Below are positions 43,858-52,599 of a stretch of 64,000 bases of DNA, one piece after another. The position numbers and the translations under genes were made by a program. The notes under the pieces were generated by a model. That model was given only the letters and a program-made list of their open reading frames with translations. It ran no database searches and was not told where the DNA came from. The DNA is taken from positions 682,001 through 746,000 of the forward strand of contig CAVZBR010000001.1 of the NCBI GenBank assembly GCA_963773585.1, read 5' to 3'. This DNA comes from CAVXJN01 sp963773585 (lineage in GTDB: Bacteria; Pseudomonadota; Gammaproteobacteria; JASBUN01). Within the stretch, counting starts at the first letter, position 1. Each line of letters begins with the position of its first letter.

Positions 43858-44937
43858 ATGGCCTATTTCATCAAGCGTTATCACCCTCCCGGCACGGCGC
43901 CGGGCACGTTGGAACGTCCCGCGCACGAACGCCAGCTTCCGGTGACGTTGTCGCTGCTGGATTATGGCAGTGACAATCTCGACGAACGGCATTTGCTAAA
44001 TGTCCAGGATTGCCGGGAGTTTGCGCATCGCGATTCCAATACCTGGATCCACGTTCAAGGACACCCGGAAGCCGAGACTCTGCGCCAGTTGGGCGCGATC
44101 TTCGGGCTGCACCCCCTGGCGCTCGAAGACATCGCCAACACCGGTCAGCGGCCGAAATTCGAAACCTACGGCAAGCACGTATTTGCAGTCCTGAGCCTCG
44201 CGCGATTCGACCCGGCAACTCGCACGGCCAGCACGGAGCAGGTCAGCCTGTTCATGGGCGAGCGTTTCCTGATCAGCTTTCATCAGGGCGCGCAGGATCC
44301 GTTCGAGCCGGTGCGTAAGCGGCTCCGGGAGCAAGGCGGTAAAATCCGCGGCCGGACCATCGATCATCTGCTATACGCGTTGGTGGATTTGGTGATTGAT
44401 GAGAGCTTTCCGCCTTTGGAGCAATTGGGCGACGATGTCGAAAGGCTCGAAGACGATTTGCTGGAAAATCCGGATCGCGACACCCTTTATCGACTTCAGC
44501 GTCTGAAGCGTAATTTGTTGCAGCTGCGGCGCATGCTCTGGCCGCAACGGGAAGTGGTCAACGCGCTGATTCGCGACGACAGCGCCTTGATCAGCGACGA
44601 AAGCAAGATCTATTTCCGCGATTGTTACGACCATACCATCCAGATCATGGACCTGCTGGAAACGTATCGCGACATGACAACGTCGATGCTGGATATTTAT
44701 CTGTCCAGTGTCAGCAATCGGCTCAATGACATCATGCGCGTGCTGACCATGATCGCGACGATTTTTATACCGCTGACGTTCGTTGTCGGCGTGTATGGAA
44801 TGAACTTCCGGAACGACGCAAGTCCGTGGGCGATGCCGGAATTGCATTGGTACTATGGCTACCCGCTGGTGTGGCTGCTCATGATCGTGTTGGTCGTTGC
44901 CATGTTGATGTACTTCAAACGCAAAGGTTGGTTCTAG
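43858..44937 (+). CDS. corA: CorA-family magnesium/cobalt transporter
   Basis: A 359-residue protein with a large N-terminal cytoplasmic funnel (about 1-290), including a long stalk helix, and two C-terminal TM helices. The selectivity motif GMN is in VGVYGMNF, just after the first TM; the C-terminus is basic (YFKRKGWF). The segment LHPLALEDIANTGQRPKFETYG is typical of CorA. It forms a homopentameric Mg2+ (Co2+, Ni2+) channel in the inner membrane. Confidence 0.93.
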   Translation: MAYFIKRYHPPGTAPGTLERPAHERQLPVTLSLLDYGSDNLDERHLLNVQDCREFAHRDSNTWIHVQGHPEAETLRQLGAIFGLHPLALEDIANTGQRPKFETYGKHVFAVLSLARFDPATRTASTEQVSLFMGERFLISFHQGAQDPFEPVRKRLREQGGKIRGRTIDHLLYALVDLVIDESFPPLEQLGDDVERLEDDLLENPDRDTLYRLQRLKRNLLQLRRMLWPQREVVNALIRDDSALISDESKIYFRDCYDHTIQIMDLLETYRDMTTSMLDIYLSSVSNRLNDIMRVLTMIATIFIPLTFVVGVYGMNFRNDASPWAMPELHWYYGYPLVWLLMIVLVVAMLMYFKRKGWF

Positions 44938-45021
44938 CCGCGCAGGGTAGACGCAGCGTCGGAATGCTCCCTTTTCTGCATCCGCTTGGTTTCCCGACTC
45001 GTTTGTGATCGGCGGCGCAGT

Positions 45022-45642
45022 TCAATCGCCGGCAATTTCTTTGGACGAAGTACACTTCCGCCATTGCTCGAGATCGGTCATGACCAATTCTTCGATGTGC
45101 TGCCAGTTCTCGGCGCGTGGGCCGGCCAAGTGGCGATTGGTGGAATTGAGTACCACAATGGTGCGGTGTCCGTCGGCACGCAACGATTCGATGTTGGCAG
45201 GATTGTCTTCGAGATAAAGGTTTGCGCCGACAGCCGCCTTGTCGCGCATGAAGCACAGATCCCAGTAGGGAATGCCGTGTTGTTCCAGCCATTCCACGGT
45301 TTGTTGGACCGCCTCGCGATGAAACCATGGGATATACAGGCGATGGGTAATGATGCGGATGCGGATGTCACGGGTCGCAAGGCGCCTCAGAACCGCGGGC
45401 GCACCGTCAATGGTCGGCAGTGTCCGGAAAAGATCGCGTTCCTTGACGGCAAAACGATGCAGCGCTTCATAGCCGCCGCAAGAAGACAGATTCCATTCGC
45501 CGAATCCGTAGCTCAGCTCTTGCGTCAAGCTTGATTCCGGCACGCCGAGCCATTCCGCGGCAATCGGTCTCAATCCGCGGATGAAGTCCGCCACCACGCC
45601 GTCAAGGTCGACGCCCAAAACGAATTGCTGTTCAGTTGCCAT
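45022..45642 (-). CDS. HAD-family 5'(3')-deoxyribonucleotidase-like protein
   Basis: 206 residues. HAD motif I is D-x-D-G in VLGVDLDGVVADF, motif II is RIITHRLY, and the motif III/IV region is DKAAVGANLYLEDNPANI. This pattern matches the 5'-nucleotidase C (NT5C) branch, which dephosphorylates deoxyribonucleotides, but the substrate is not fixed by the sequence. The ATG at 45642 has GAGG six bases upstream; the frame open to 45717 lacks a better start. Convergent with corA. Confidence 0.78.
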   Translation of the reverse strand: MATEQQFVLGVDLDGVVADFIRGLRPIAAEWLGVPESSLTQELSYGFGEWNLSSCGGYEALHRFAVKERDLFRTLPTIDGAPAVLRRLATRDIRIRIITHRLYIPWFHREAVQQTVEWLEQHGIPYWDLCFMRDKAAVGANLYLEDNPANIESLRADGHRTIVVLNSTNRHLAGPRAENWQHIEELVMTDLEQWRKCTSSKEIAGD

Positions 45643-45872
45643 CGCTTCCTCGATATGAACGCCGCTGCGCACATTGTTCGTTTCAGCGCGCGACTGCCGA
45701 AACGCGGCCGATATCAAAGGCGCGGCCTACAGGATCGGGGCCGCGGCCCGGGCCATTGGCCAGGCAGTGTATAGGATCCGGCGGCGCTGCCCCAGCGCCA
45801 GGGCAGGTTATGCAAGGGACGGGATCTGAGCTACCCTCTTCAACAGCCATATTGATCGTGTTCGGGTGACCC

Positions 45873-46409
45873 ATGTATCGCGACAAAGCATTATTTTGCG
45901 CTCGTAAAGCAGCACTCATCGGCGTTTGTACAGTGCTGACGTCGTTCAATGTCGCGGCTGCGGCGGCGCCCGATTTCGAGCATACCCGGTACCGATTGGT
46001 GCTGAACGGATTGTCCTTCCATTACGACACCAAAACGCCGCGCCAGAAACTGCGCGAGACCAATGGCGGCCTCGGTTTGGAAGCTCGCTGGCCGGCTGGA
46101 ATGTTCGCCGTCGCATCCAGCTATATCGACAGCTACGATGGCGACGCCTGGTTGGCCGGTGTGGGCAAGCGCTGGCCATGGTGGCACAGTGCCAACGGCG
46201 GGGTCTATGTGGCAGCAGGCCTTGTGGCCGGCGTTACCTACCGGCGATTGCAGTTTGGAAATAGCGACCGCGACCTGACAGGTGGCGTATTGCCGCTGTT
46301 GACCGTCGGTGCGGGACCTTTCGAGGCCAACGTCTCGGTACTGCCGAAGATTCCCGATTTGATCGATGATCCGGCTGTGGCATTGAACTTTTCCGTACAA
46401 CTCAATTGA
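45873..46409 (+). CDS. PagP-like outer membrane beta-barrel protein
   Basis: 178 residues with a signal peptide (about 1-30) and a small beta-barrel of alternating aromatic strands. It aligns by eye with PagP, the lipid A palmitoyltransferase. LSFHYDTKT places H50 at the catalytic His, and SSYIDSYDGDAW gives D86-S87 at the catalytic Asp-Ser pair of PagP (AFKDSWNKW in E. coli). GVYVAAGLVAGVTYR, GGVLPLLTVGAGPF and VSVLPKI follow the PagP order. Overall identity looks low, so acyl-chain specificity and substrate are uncertain. Likely an envelope-stress or lipid A modification enzyme. The start is the ATG at 45873; its ribosome site is not obvious. Confidence 0.6.
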   Translation: MYRDKALFCARKAALIGVCTVLTSFNVAAAAAPDFEHTRYRLVLNGLSFHYDTKTPRQKLRETNGGLGLEARWPAGMFAVASSYIDSYDGDAWLAGVGKRWPWWHSANGGVYVAAGLVAGVTYRRLQFGNSDRDLTGGVLPLLTVGAGPFEANVSVLPKIPDLIDDPAVALNFSVQLN

Positions 46410-46463
46410 GATCGACCAGGTGGTCGATTCATACGCAAAAGCAAAGCAACGTGAAAGGACCCC

Positions 46464-47039
46464 ATGAATCGCAAACATTTTCACCTCGGCTTGGTCATAG
46501 GTTTAGCCGTGCTGGCGCTGCAGATCGGCGCGTGCACCAACGTCAAGGAAATGATCGGCAAAGTCGAAAGCAGCGGTACCATTCGTGCCAGCGAATTGAA
46601 TGGCGTCGCAGTTCTGCCTTTTGATGGCCCGCACGGCGCGGTAATGGCCGATCGAGTGAGCTACGAATTGTTGGATCGTGGCGCAGCCGTGGTGACGCGT
46701 AAAAAGATCGATTCGGTACTCAAGGCGCACGACCTGTCGCAGCAAGCTTTCGATCCGATGCGCGACCGCGCGAAACTGGCGGAACTGGCCAAGGCCATGG
46801 GCGCCGAGGTGCTGGTTACCGGTTCGGTCGCGTTGTTGGACGAGGGCGAGACCCTGGTCGATCAGGCCCGCGGCGTACCCGGTTTCAAGGTGAAACGTGC
46901 CGCACTGCAATTCACCCGCTTTCCAGATGGAGTCGCATTGGCCGAGGCGCGTTACGGTTCCGAGCGTGAGATGCCGGTGCTGGCGGCAACCTACCATGAC
47001 GTCGCGCGCCAGTTGGTTCAAGCGGTGGTCGCACCCTGA
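46464..47039 (+). CDS. CsgG/LpoB-like lipoprotein
   Basis: 191 residues with a lipoprotein signal: hydrophobic helix 8-22 and a lipobox ending G-A-C24. The mature part has GVAVLPFDGPHGAVMADRVSYELLDRGAAVVTRKKIDSVLK and AKLAELAKAMGAEVLVTGSV, the alpha/beta pattern shared by CsgG-like and penicillin-binding-protein-activator (LpoB) lipoproteins. The exact role is unknown. It follows the PagP-like gene by 54 bp with AAAGGA upstream, probably in one transcript. Confidence 0.7.
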   Translation: MNRKHFHLGLVIGLAVLALQIGACTNVKEMIGKVESSGTIRASELNGVAVLPFDGPHGAVMADRVSYELLDRGAAVVTRKKIDSVLKAHDLSQQAFDPMRDRAKLAELAKAMGAEVLVTGSVALLDEGETLVDQARGVPGFKVKRAALQFTRFPDGVALAEARYGSEREMPVLAATYHDVARQLVQAVVAP

Positions 47040-47090
47040 CGGCTGGGTGACCAACGAGTTCTGAGGGATCCCGGTGCAAACCGACGAGGC

Positions 47091-48248
47091 CTATTGCAGG
47101 GTGGCCCGAAGCGTTTTCGGCGCACGGTCCCCGGCATCGCCCGAGGCTCGGCGCACGGTCACGGTGATTTGGTCGCCCGGCATTTTTTCCCACATGGCGG
47201 TTCGAACATCGGCCAGATCCGCAACCGGTTCGCCATCGATGGCGAGTAAGCGGTCTCCGTCCCGGGCTCCCGCCCGGGCAGCGGCGCTGCTTTTGCCCAC
47301 ATCGCGTAGGCGGACGCCGCCGCCACGCATGACTTCTATGGTCACCCCAAGCATCCCGGCGGGCGGCAGCTGCCGCGGCTGCGGCAGCAACAAGAAGTCT
47401 GCAGCGTCGGGGCTCAATTGCGCCTGCCATTGGCTGAGTACGATGGCTGATGTCGCGCCTGTCTCCCGTTGCACACGCGCGGGAATGCCGTCCCCGTAGG
47501 CAAGATGGCCGCTACCGGTCAAAATCACCATCCGGCGTCCGGGGTGCGCGCGAAGGTATTCTGCGGCCCGCTGTGCCATACCTTCGTCCCAGAGCAGCTG
47601 AACACTGTAAAAGCGCGCGAAGTCTCCGCTTTCGGATTGCGGGTGAGCGGCATACATTTCCCGTAGTCGCGCTTCATAGCGCACGTTGGATCGATCCAAA
47701 GTGTCCGGCAGCCATTGTCGGAGCTCTGGTGACAGAGCGTTCAAGCCTCGTTCACCCACGGCGCGGGTGACCTCGGTGGGAAGGTTCAAGGCGATGACCG
47801 GGATCCGATGCGCTCGGGCATAGCGCAGGATTGGAGCGTAGAGACGGAAGTCATACTTCCAGCGATTGAAGTATTCGCTTTGCCGCAGCAGTTCCTGCTC
47901 GTCGATATCGCCGGCAATGTATTGGTCGACAATATTCTGGAACGGTTGCTGGAACCACTCGACACCTATCGCCAGCGGTCCGCCGCGCGCGGCCAGCGCC
48001 CGGATGATGTGCAGTTGGATCAGATGGTGGTCGTAGCGGGTATGGATTTCGCCCACGTACACGACGCGTTTTTCAGCCAACTGTCCGATGATACTGTCGA
48101 CTGAGCGAGTGTCGTCGAGATTCAGCGCCGGGGTGTCGCCGATCGCAGCTGCCGTCTCCGCGTCTGTCGGGGCAGCAGTCGAGATCCGACTGAAGCCGAG
48201 CAACACGGCGAAGACCAGTCGTGCGCAGGTTGGATTCGGCAGCTTCAT
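47091..48248 (-). CDS. ChaN-like lipoprotein-family protein with C-terminal PDZ domain
   Basis: 385 residues. Signal peptide (about 1-25); no lipobox Cys is evident, so it is probably soluble periplasmic. The ChaN (heme-binding, DUF399) domain (about 45-285) has VVYVGEIHTRYDHHLIQLHIIRAL, LAIGVEWFQQPFQ and VILTGSGHLAYGDGIPARVQ. A PDZ domain (about 305-375, MLGVTIE... GARDGDRLLAIDGEPVADLADVR) is fused at the C-terminus. ChaN dimers bind heme. The start is the ATG at 48248; the open frame further upstream is antisense to the M1 gene. It is divergent from that peptidase gene, 60 bp apart, suggesting a common role. Confidence 0.8.
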   Translation of the reverse strand: MKLPNPTCARLVFAVLLGFSRISTAAPTDAETAAAIGDTPALNLDDTRSVDSIIGQLAEKRVVYVGEIHTRYDHHLIQLHIIRALAARGGPLAIGVEWFQQPFQNIVDQYIAGDIDEQELLRQSEYFNRWKYDFRLYAPILRYARAHRIPVIALNLPTEVTRAVGERGLNALSPELRQWLPDTLDRSNVRYEARLREMYAAHPQSESGDFARFYSVQLLWDEGMAQRAAEYLRAHPGRRMVILTGSGHLAYGDGIPARVQRETGATSAIVLSQWQAQLSPDAADFLLLPQPRQLPPAGMLGVTIEVMRGGGVRLRDVGKSSAAARAGARDGDRLLAIDGEPVADLADVRTAMWEKMPGDQITVTVRRASGDAGDRAPKTLRATLQ

Positions 48249-48308
48249 GACCTCAAGGTTAGTCGATGGCGGGCAGCGGAATCGAGACTGACAGGGGAGT
48301 GCAACGAT

Positions 48309-50396
48309 ATGGATTTGATGCGGATTGCTTTGCTCGCCGCGCTTTGCGCATTGGCAAACGTTGCCACCGCGCAAGCCGTTTACCATGATCTGACGATGGA
48401 GCTCGATTCCGCTGCGGGCACACTGTCGGTGCAGGACCGTGTGACACTGCCTGCCGGCAGCGCCCCGCAGTTCACGCTCGATGCCGGCTTGCAGGCGCGG
48501 GTTGCGGAATATGAGGTGCGCGAAACCGCCGGCAGCGATCCGGCAAGCGGCGTGCGGACCTATCGCGTGGCATTGCCCGATGGGGTGCGAAGCTTCACTT
48601 TGTCCTATCGTGGCCGGCTGTCCCAGGGCCGGGAAGCCAACGTGTCGGCCGACAACGTCGTTTTGGGACCGGAATCCGCGTGGTACGCCGATTTCGCCGG
48701 GATGCCAGTGCGTTTCTCGCTCCATGTGCGGCTTCCCGAGCGCTGGCACTGTGTCAGCCAGGGGCGGGCCGGCGATCGGCCGAGCCCAGGCGAGGAGACG
48801 TGGACCGCCGATACGCCGCAACAGGGCATTTATCTGATCGCCGCGGCTTTCGTGCGCTACGAGGGGGATACCCCCTGGGGCCGCAGCGAAGTGTTTCTGC
48901 GGACTGCGGACGATGCCATGGCGCAGCGCTATCTCGACGCCACGGCGCGCTATGTCGCCATGTACAGCGACTTGATCGGTGCCTATCCGTATTCGAAATT
49001 TGCGCTGGTCGAGAATGCGCAACAGACCGGCTACGGTATGCCGTCGTTTACGTTGCTCGGGTCACGGGTAATACGCTTGCCGTTTATCGTGCATACCTCT
49101 TATCCCCATGAGATTTTGCATAATTGGTGGGGCAATGGCGTCTGGGTGGCTTATGACGGCGGTAATTGGGCGGAAGCGTTGACCACCTATTTGTCCGATT
49201 ATCTGCTTGCCGAGCAGGACGGTCACGGCGCGGCGCAGCGTCGCGCTGCGTTGCAGAAATACGCGGATTTCGTGGCCACCAACAACGATTTTCCGCTGCG
49301 GCGATTCCGCGCCAGGCACGGTGAAGCCAGTCAGGCCATCGGGTACAGCAAAGGCATGATGTTCTTCCATATGTTGCGGCGCCGGCTTGGCGATGCGCAA
49401 TTCGTCGCCGCATTGCGGGACTTCTATCGGCAGTATCGGTTTCAGCCGGCCGGCTTCGACGATCTGGAAACCGTATTCGAGCGCACCAGCAACGAGAAAC
49501 TGGGTGCATTCTTCGGGCAGTGGCTGCAACGCAGCGGCGCTCCGGCGTTGACGCTGGGAAAGGTCGCAGTCCAGCGCCGCGACGCCGGCTATGAACTGCG
49601 CCTGACATTGCGACAGCGCCAATCAGGCGCCGTATATGACTTGCAGATCCCGGTGGCAGTGCAAGTGGAAGGGCGCCAGGTGGCGCAGTTGCGCACGGTT
49701 TCCATGGATCGTCGCGAGCAAACATTCGAGCTGCGCTTCAATGACAGACCGCTGCAAATGGCGGTAGATCCAGCGTTCGACGTATTCCGGCGGCTGGACC
49801 GAGGTGAATTGCCGCCGTCCCTGGGGCGTCTACTCGGCGCGGCACGGGCAGTATTCGTGATCCCCAGCGCAGCACCGGCGCAGATGCGCGCGGCTTACCG
49901 TCGCCTGGCGCAGACCTGGGCGGGGCCCCAGGACCGCATCGTCGACGACGATCGAGTCGGCGCAGTGGACGGCGCTGACGCGATCTGGGTGCTGGGACAT
50001 GGAAACCGGCTGCGGTCGCGGGTGCTTGCGAGCGCGGGCAATTTGCCGTTGCAGGTGGATGGCGACACTGTGCGCATCGACGGGCGGATGCTTAACCCTG
50101 ACGATCGCAGCATCGTTTTGGCTACGCCGGCGGCGGGTCCGGCGACCTTCGGTTGGATCGATGCCACTTCAGCGGATGCGGTCGCGGCGTTGGCCCGCAA
50201 GCTGCCGCACTACAGCCGTTTCGGCTACCTGGCCTTTGCCGGACCGGACACAGCCAATGTCAGCAAGGGCGAATGGCCGGTAACCGATTCGCCCTTGCAG
50301 CGGAGGCTTGTGACCGGGGACGCCGCTGCGCTGAAATTGCCTGAGCGCCCGCCGCTGATGTCCACGGTGGATTTTTCCTCGCAAGCGCCGCACTGA
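48309..50396 (+). CDS. M1-family metallopeptidase (exported)
   Basis: 695 residues with a signal peptide (about 1-22). The zinc site is H267-E-I-L-H271 followed by NWWGN and E289 (NWAEALTTYL), but with 17 rather than the usual 18 residues before the distal Glu. The exopeptidase GAMEN-like motif is replaced by QQTGYGMPSF (about 239-247), so the preferred substrate may differ from classical aminopeptidases. The C-terminal 300 residues are beta/alpha-rich and of unknown role. It is divergent from the ChaN-like gene; I infer a joint function in peptide or heme handling in the periplasm. Confidence 0.82.
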   Translation: MDLMRIALLAALCALANVATAQAVYHDLTMELDSAAGTLSVQDRVTLPAGSAPQFTLDAGLQARVAEYEVRETAGSDPASGVRTYRVALPDGVRSFTLSYRGRLSQGREANVSADNVVLGPESAWYADFAGMPVRFSLHVRLPERWHCVSQGRAGDRPSPGEETWTADTPQQGIYLIAAAFVRYEGDTPWGRSEVFLRTADDAMAQRYLDATARYVAMYSDLIGAYPYSKFALVENAQQTGYGMPSFTLLGSRVIRLPFIVHTSYPHEILHNWWGNGVWVAYDGGNWAEALTTYLSDYLLAEQDGHGAAQRRAALQKYADFVATNNDFPLRRFRARHGEASQAIGYSKGMMFFHMLRRRLGDAQFVAALRDFYRQYRFQPAGFDDLETVFERTSNEKLGAFFGQWLQRSGAPALTLGKVAVQRRDAGYELRLTLRQRQSGAVYDLQIPVAVQVEGRQVAQLRTVSMDRREQTFELRFNDRPLQMAVDPAFDVFRRLDRGELPPSLGRLLGAARAVFVIPSAAPAQMRAAYRRLAQTWAGPQDRIVDDDRVGAVDGADAIWVLGHGNRLRSRVLASAGNLPLQVDGDTVRIDGRMLNPDDRSIVLATPAAGPATFGWIDATSADAVAALARKLPHYSRFGYLAFAGPDTANVSKGEWPVTDSPLQRRLVTGDAAALKLPERPPLMSTVDFSSQAPH

Positions 50397-50498
50397 CATT
50401 CCAGCAAATCGTTGGCTCGCGCCCATGGTGCGACTGGCGGCGCGTTCGCCGTTTACTAGGCTGGGCTTAATCTTTGGTAACGGTAACCGGAGCGGCAA

Positions 50499-50720
50499 AT
50501 GAACAGGCAGAGTTGGAGCGGCGATGCGTTCCGCAGAAGTCGATTTTTCTGGGTTGGCGGGCCGGGCGTGAGCCAGGCGGGTTGGTATGTGGAGTGCCGC
50601 GAAGGTGTGCGCGGTCCGTACTCGTCCCGGGATCATGCGCGGCGCGAATTGGCGGCAATGGTGCGCCCGCGGATTGTGAGCGGGAAGCGCACAGGCCATG
50701 CCGCGAATCAATGGATGTAG
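50499..50720 (+). CDS. Small protein resembling DUF6316
   Basis: A 73-residue basic protein. Residues 17-50 (FFWVGGPGVSQAGWYVECREGVRGPYSSRDHARREL) have the pattern of short gammaproteobacterial proteins in which a GWY(F)xxREGxxGPYxSxxxA motif forms a small sheet. GGAG precedes the ATG. Its last 13 bases overlap the 3' end of the FHA gene, which is convergent. The family name is a tentative recognition from memory; function is unknown. Confidence 0.5.
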   Translation: MNRQSWSGDAFRRSRFFWVGGPGVSQAGWYVECREGVRGPYSSRDHARRELAAMVRPRIVSGKRTGHAANQWM

Positions 50721-51379
50721 AAGAATTCCATCTGAAACCCGGCGACTTCGATAATATCGTGTTCCTGTAACTGGCGCGCGTCCTGATCCAGCGGCTTGCC
50801 GTTCACCAACGGCACGTCGCTGGCGCGCTTTCCCTTTCTGCTTTTCACCGTGATGATCACGTAGCCCATGTTGCTGCGGGTGATCATGGCCATCTTGATG
50901 CCTTTGTAGCCCAAGGTGTTGAACGGCTTGCGCAGCTCGAGCACTTTTTTCGCCAGGGGGCCGTTCAAGATGCGCATCCCTGCCAGCGGCATCCCTTTGA
51001 CGTCCGCGCCGAAGTCGCCGTCGGCGGCAATGACCTGGGTTTCCGCCACCTCGGCCCGCAGAAACATGGTCGGTTCATAGGCCGCCTTTTCCTCGAGGAA
51101 GTAGGTCAACTGATGGGTGCCCACCTGAATCACGTCACCGTGGTTCAGCAGCAGCTTGCGTACCTTGCGGCCGTTGACCAGAGTCCCGTTGGTGCTGCCC
51201 AGATCCTCGACGTAGGTATTGCCGACCAGGGTGGTTACCAGCGCGTGACGGCCACTGACCGTCATATCGTTGATTTGGACATCATTGCCATGCTTGCGCC
51301 CGAAACTGATGCTGTTTGCGGCCACCGGAACCTCGCGCACGATCGCGCCGTCCAACGTCATAATCAATTTTGCCGCCAT
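50708..51379 (-). CDS. FHA-domain protein (two FHA-like modules)
   Basis: 223 residues. An N-terminal FHA domain (about 15-95) keeps the phosphothreonine-binding residues: ISFGRKHGNDVQIND (Gly-Arg), SGRHALV (Ser, His) and LGSTNGTLVNG (Asn). The C-terminal region (about 135-223), with GKPLDQDARQLQEHDIIEVAGFQMEFFYIH, looks like a second, degenerate FHA module lacking the R/S/H set. FHA proteins read Ser/Thr phosphorylation; a Ser/Thr kinase and PP2C lie in the same locus. It is transcribed after the two pilus ATPase genes, 123 bp behind. Confidence 0.88.
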   Translation of the reverse strand: MAAKLIMTLDGAIVREVPVAANSISFGRKHGNDVQINDMTVSGRHALVTTLVGNTYVEDLGSTNGTLVNGRKVRKLLLNHGDVIQVGTHQLTYFLEEKAAYEPTMFLRAEVAETQVIAADGDFGADVKGMPLAGMRILNGPLAKKVLELRKPFNTLGYKGIKMAMITRSNMGYVIITVKSRKGKRASDVPLVNGKPLDQDARQLQEHDIIEVAGFQMEFFYIH

Positions 51380-51502
51380 CGGCTCCCCCGTTTACGCCGC
51401 CGCGGGATCGTGGGTCTGCCCGCGTAAAAAAGCCATACGAAATACGTATCTTATACCGCGCCGCGACCGTCTTGTCACGGTCGCCAAGCTGACGCCGGTT
51501 GC

Positions 51503-52579
51503 TCAGCCGGGGTCCGGACTGCCATGCTCGCGGAATTGTTCGAAATGCGATTTTTGCCGGGCCAATCGGAACGCATCGATCCCGTTGATCAGCTTATTGT
51601 CCAGCAGTCGCCGCAGCGCCGTATCGAGGCTCTGCATTCCCTGCATGGCGCCGCTCTGGATCACGTTCTCCAGCTGATCCGGCGTGCCTTCCCTGATAAT
51701 ATTCGCCACCGCTGCGTTATTGATCAGGATTTCCACGGCGGCCACCCGGGACTTGCCGTCCGCGGTGCGCAGCAGTTGTTGCGAAACGATCCCGCACAGG
51801 GACGTGGACAGCGCCGAGCGGATGTACGGCGCTTCTCCGGGCGGGAATGCGTTGATGATTCGATCGACGGTACTCACCGCGTTGTTGGTGTGCAGGGTGC
51901 CCAGCACCAGGATGCCCATTTCCGCCGCGGTAACGGCCAGATGAATGGTTTCGAGATCGCGCATTTCGCCCACCAGAATGACATCCGGGTCCTCGCGTAG
52001 TGCCGAACGCAGGGCATCCGCGAAGCTTTCCGTATGTGCGCCCACTTCGCGCTGACTCACAAGGCATCCCTGGTTGAGGTGGACGTACTCGATCGGGTCC
52101 TCGATGGTCAGAATATGGCCCTTGCGCTCCCGGTTGATTCGATCGATGAGCGCGGCCAGGGTGGTCGTCTTACCGGAACCGGTGGGGCCCGTTACCAACA
52201 GCAGCCCTTTGCGTTGGCGTGCCAGGTTGGCCAGTACCGCCGGCAACCCGAGTTGTTCGAGCGTGCGCACGTCGCCCTGGATGACGCGGAAAACGGCGCC
52301 GATGCCATCGATATGGTGGAATACGTTGACGCGGAACCGGGCCAAGTCCGGCACCATATAGGCGAAATCGATATTGCCGTCGGCTTCGAGCAGTTCCCGG
52401 GCCCGCGGCGGCATGATTTCATACAGCAGATCCTTGGTGTCTTCGGCGCTCAGCGTGCGGAAGCGAACCGGGTAGATATCACCGTACAAGCGCATGCGCG
52501 GCGGATTGCCGGAAACCAGGTGCAGGTCCGAGCCCCCTTGCTTGACTACCAGTTCCAGGAAAGTGTCGATTCGGCTCAT
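51503..52579 (-). CDS. PilT/PilU-family retraction ATPase, copy 2
   Basis: A 358-residue secretion ATPase. Walker A is GPTGSGKTT, the Asp box ILTIEDPIEYVH, Walker B DPDVILVGEMRDLET and the His box LGTLHTNNA. It opens MSRIDTFLELVVKQGGSDLHL, the PilT/PilU N-terminal domain. The C-terminal motif region reads AAVANIIREGTPDQLENVIQSG in place of PilT AIRNLIRE. Such ATPases disassemble type IV pili to power twitching. It begins 20 bp after its paralog, in the kinase-to-FHA operon. Confidence 0.88.
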   Translation of the reverse strand: MSRIDTFLELVVKQGGSDLHLVSGNPPRMRLYGDIYPVRFRTLSAEDTKDLLYEIMPPRARELLEADGNIDFAYMVPDLARFRVNVFHHIDGIGAVFRVIQGDVRTLEQLGLPAVLANLARQRKGLLLVTGPTGSGKTTTLAALIDRINRERKGHILTIEDPIEYVHLNQGCLVSQREVGAHTESFADALRSALREDPDVILVGEMRDLETIHLAVTAAEMGILVLGTLHTNNAVSTVDRIINAFPPGEAPYIRSALSTSLCGIVSQQLLRTADGKSRVAAVEILINNAAVANIIREGTPDQLENVIQSGAMQGMQSLDTALRRLLDNKLINGIDAFRLARQKSHFEQFREHGSPDPG

Positions 52580-52599
52580 GATGCGCGCACGGTCAGGAC

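Noticed and set aside
48249..49022. Extension of the ChaN-like gene to an upstream start
   Set aside because: The added 258 codons are antisense to the M1 peptidase and would bury the signal peptide that begins at 48248.
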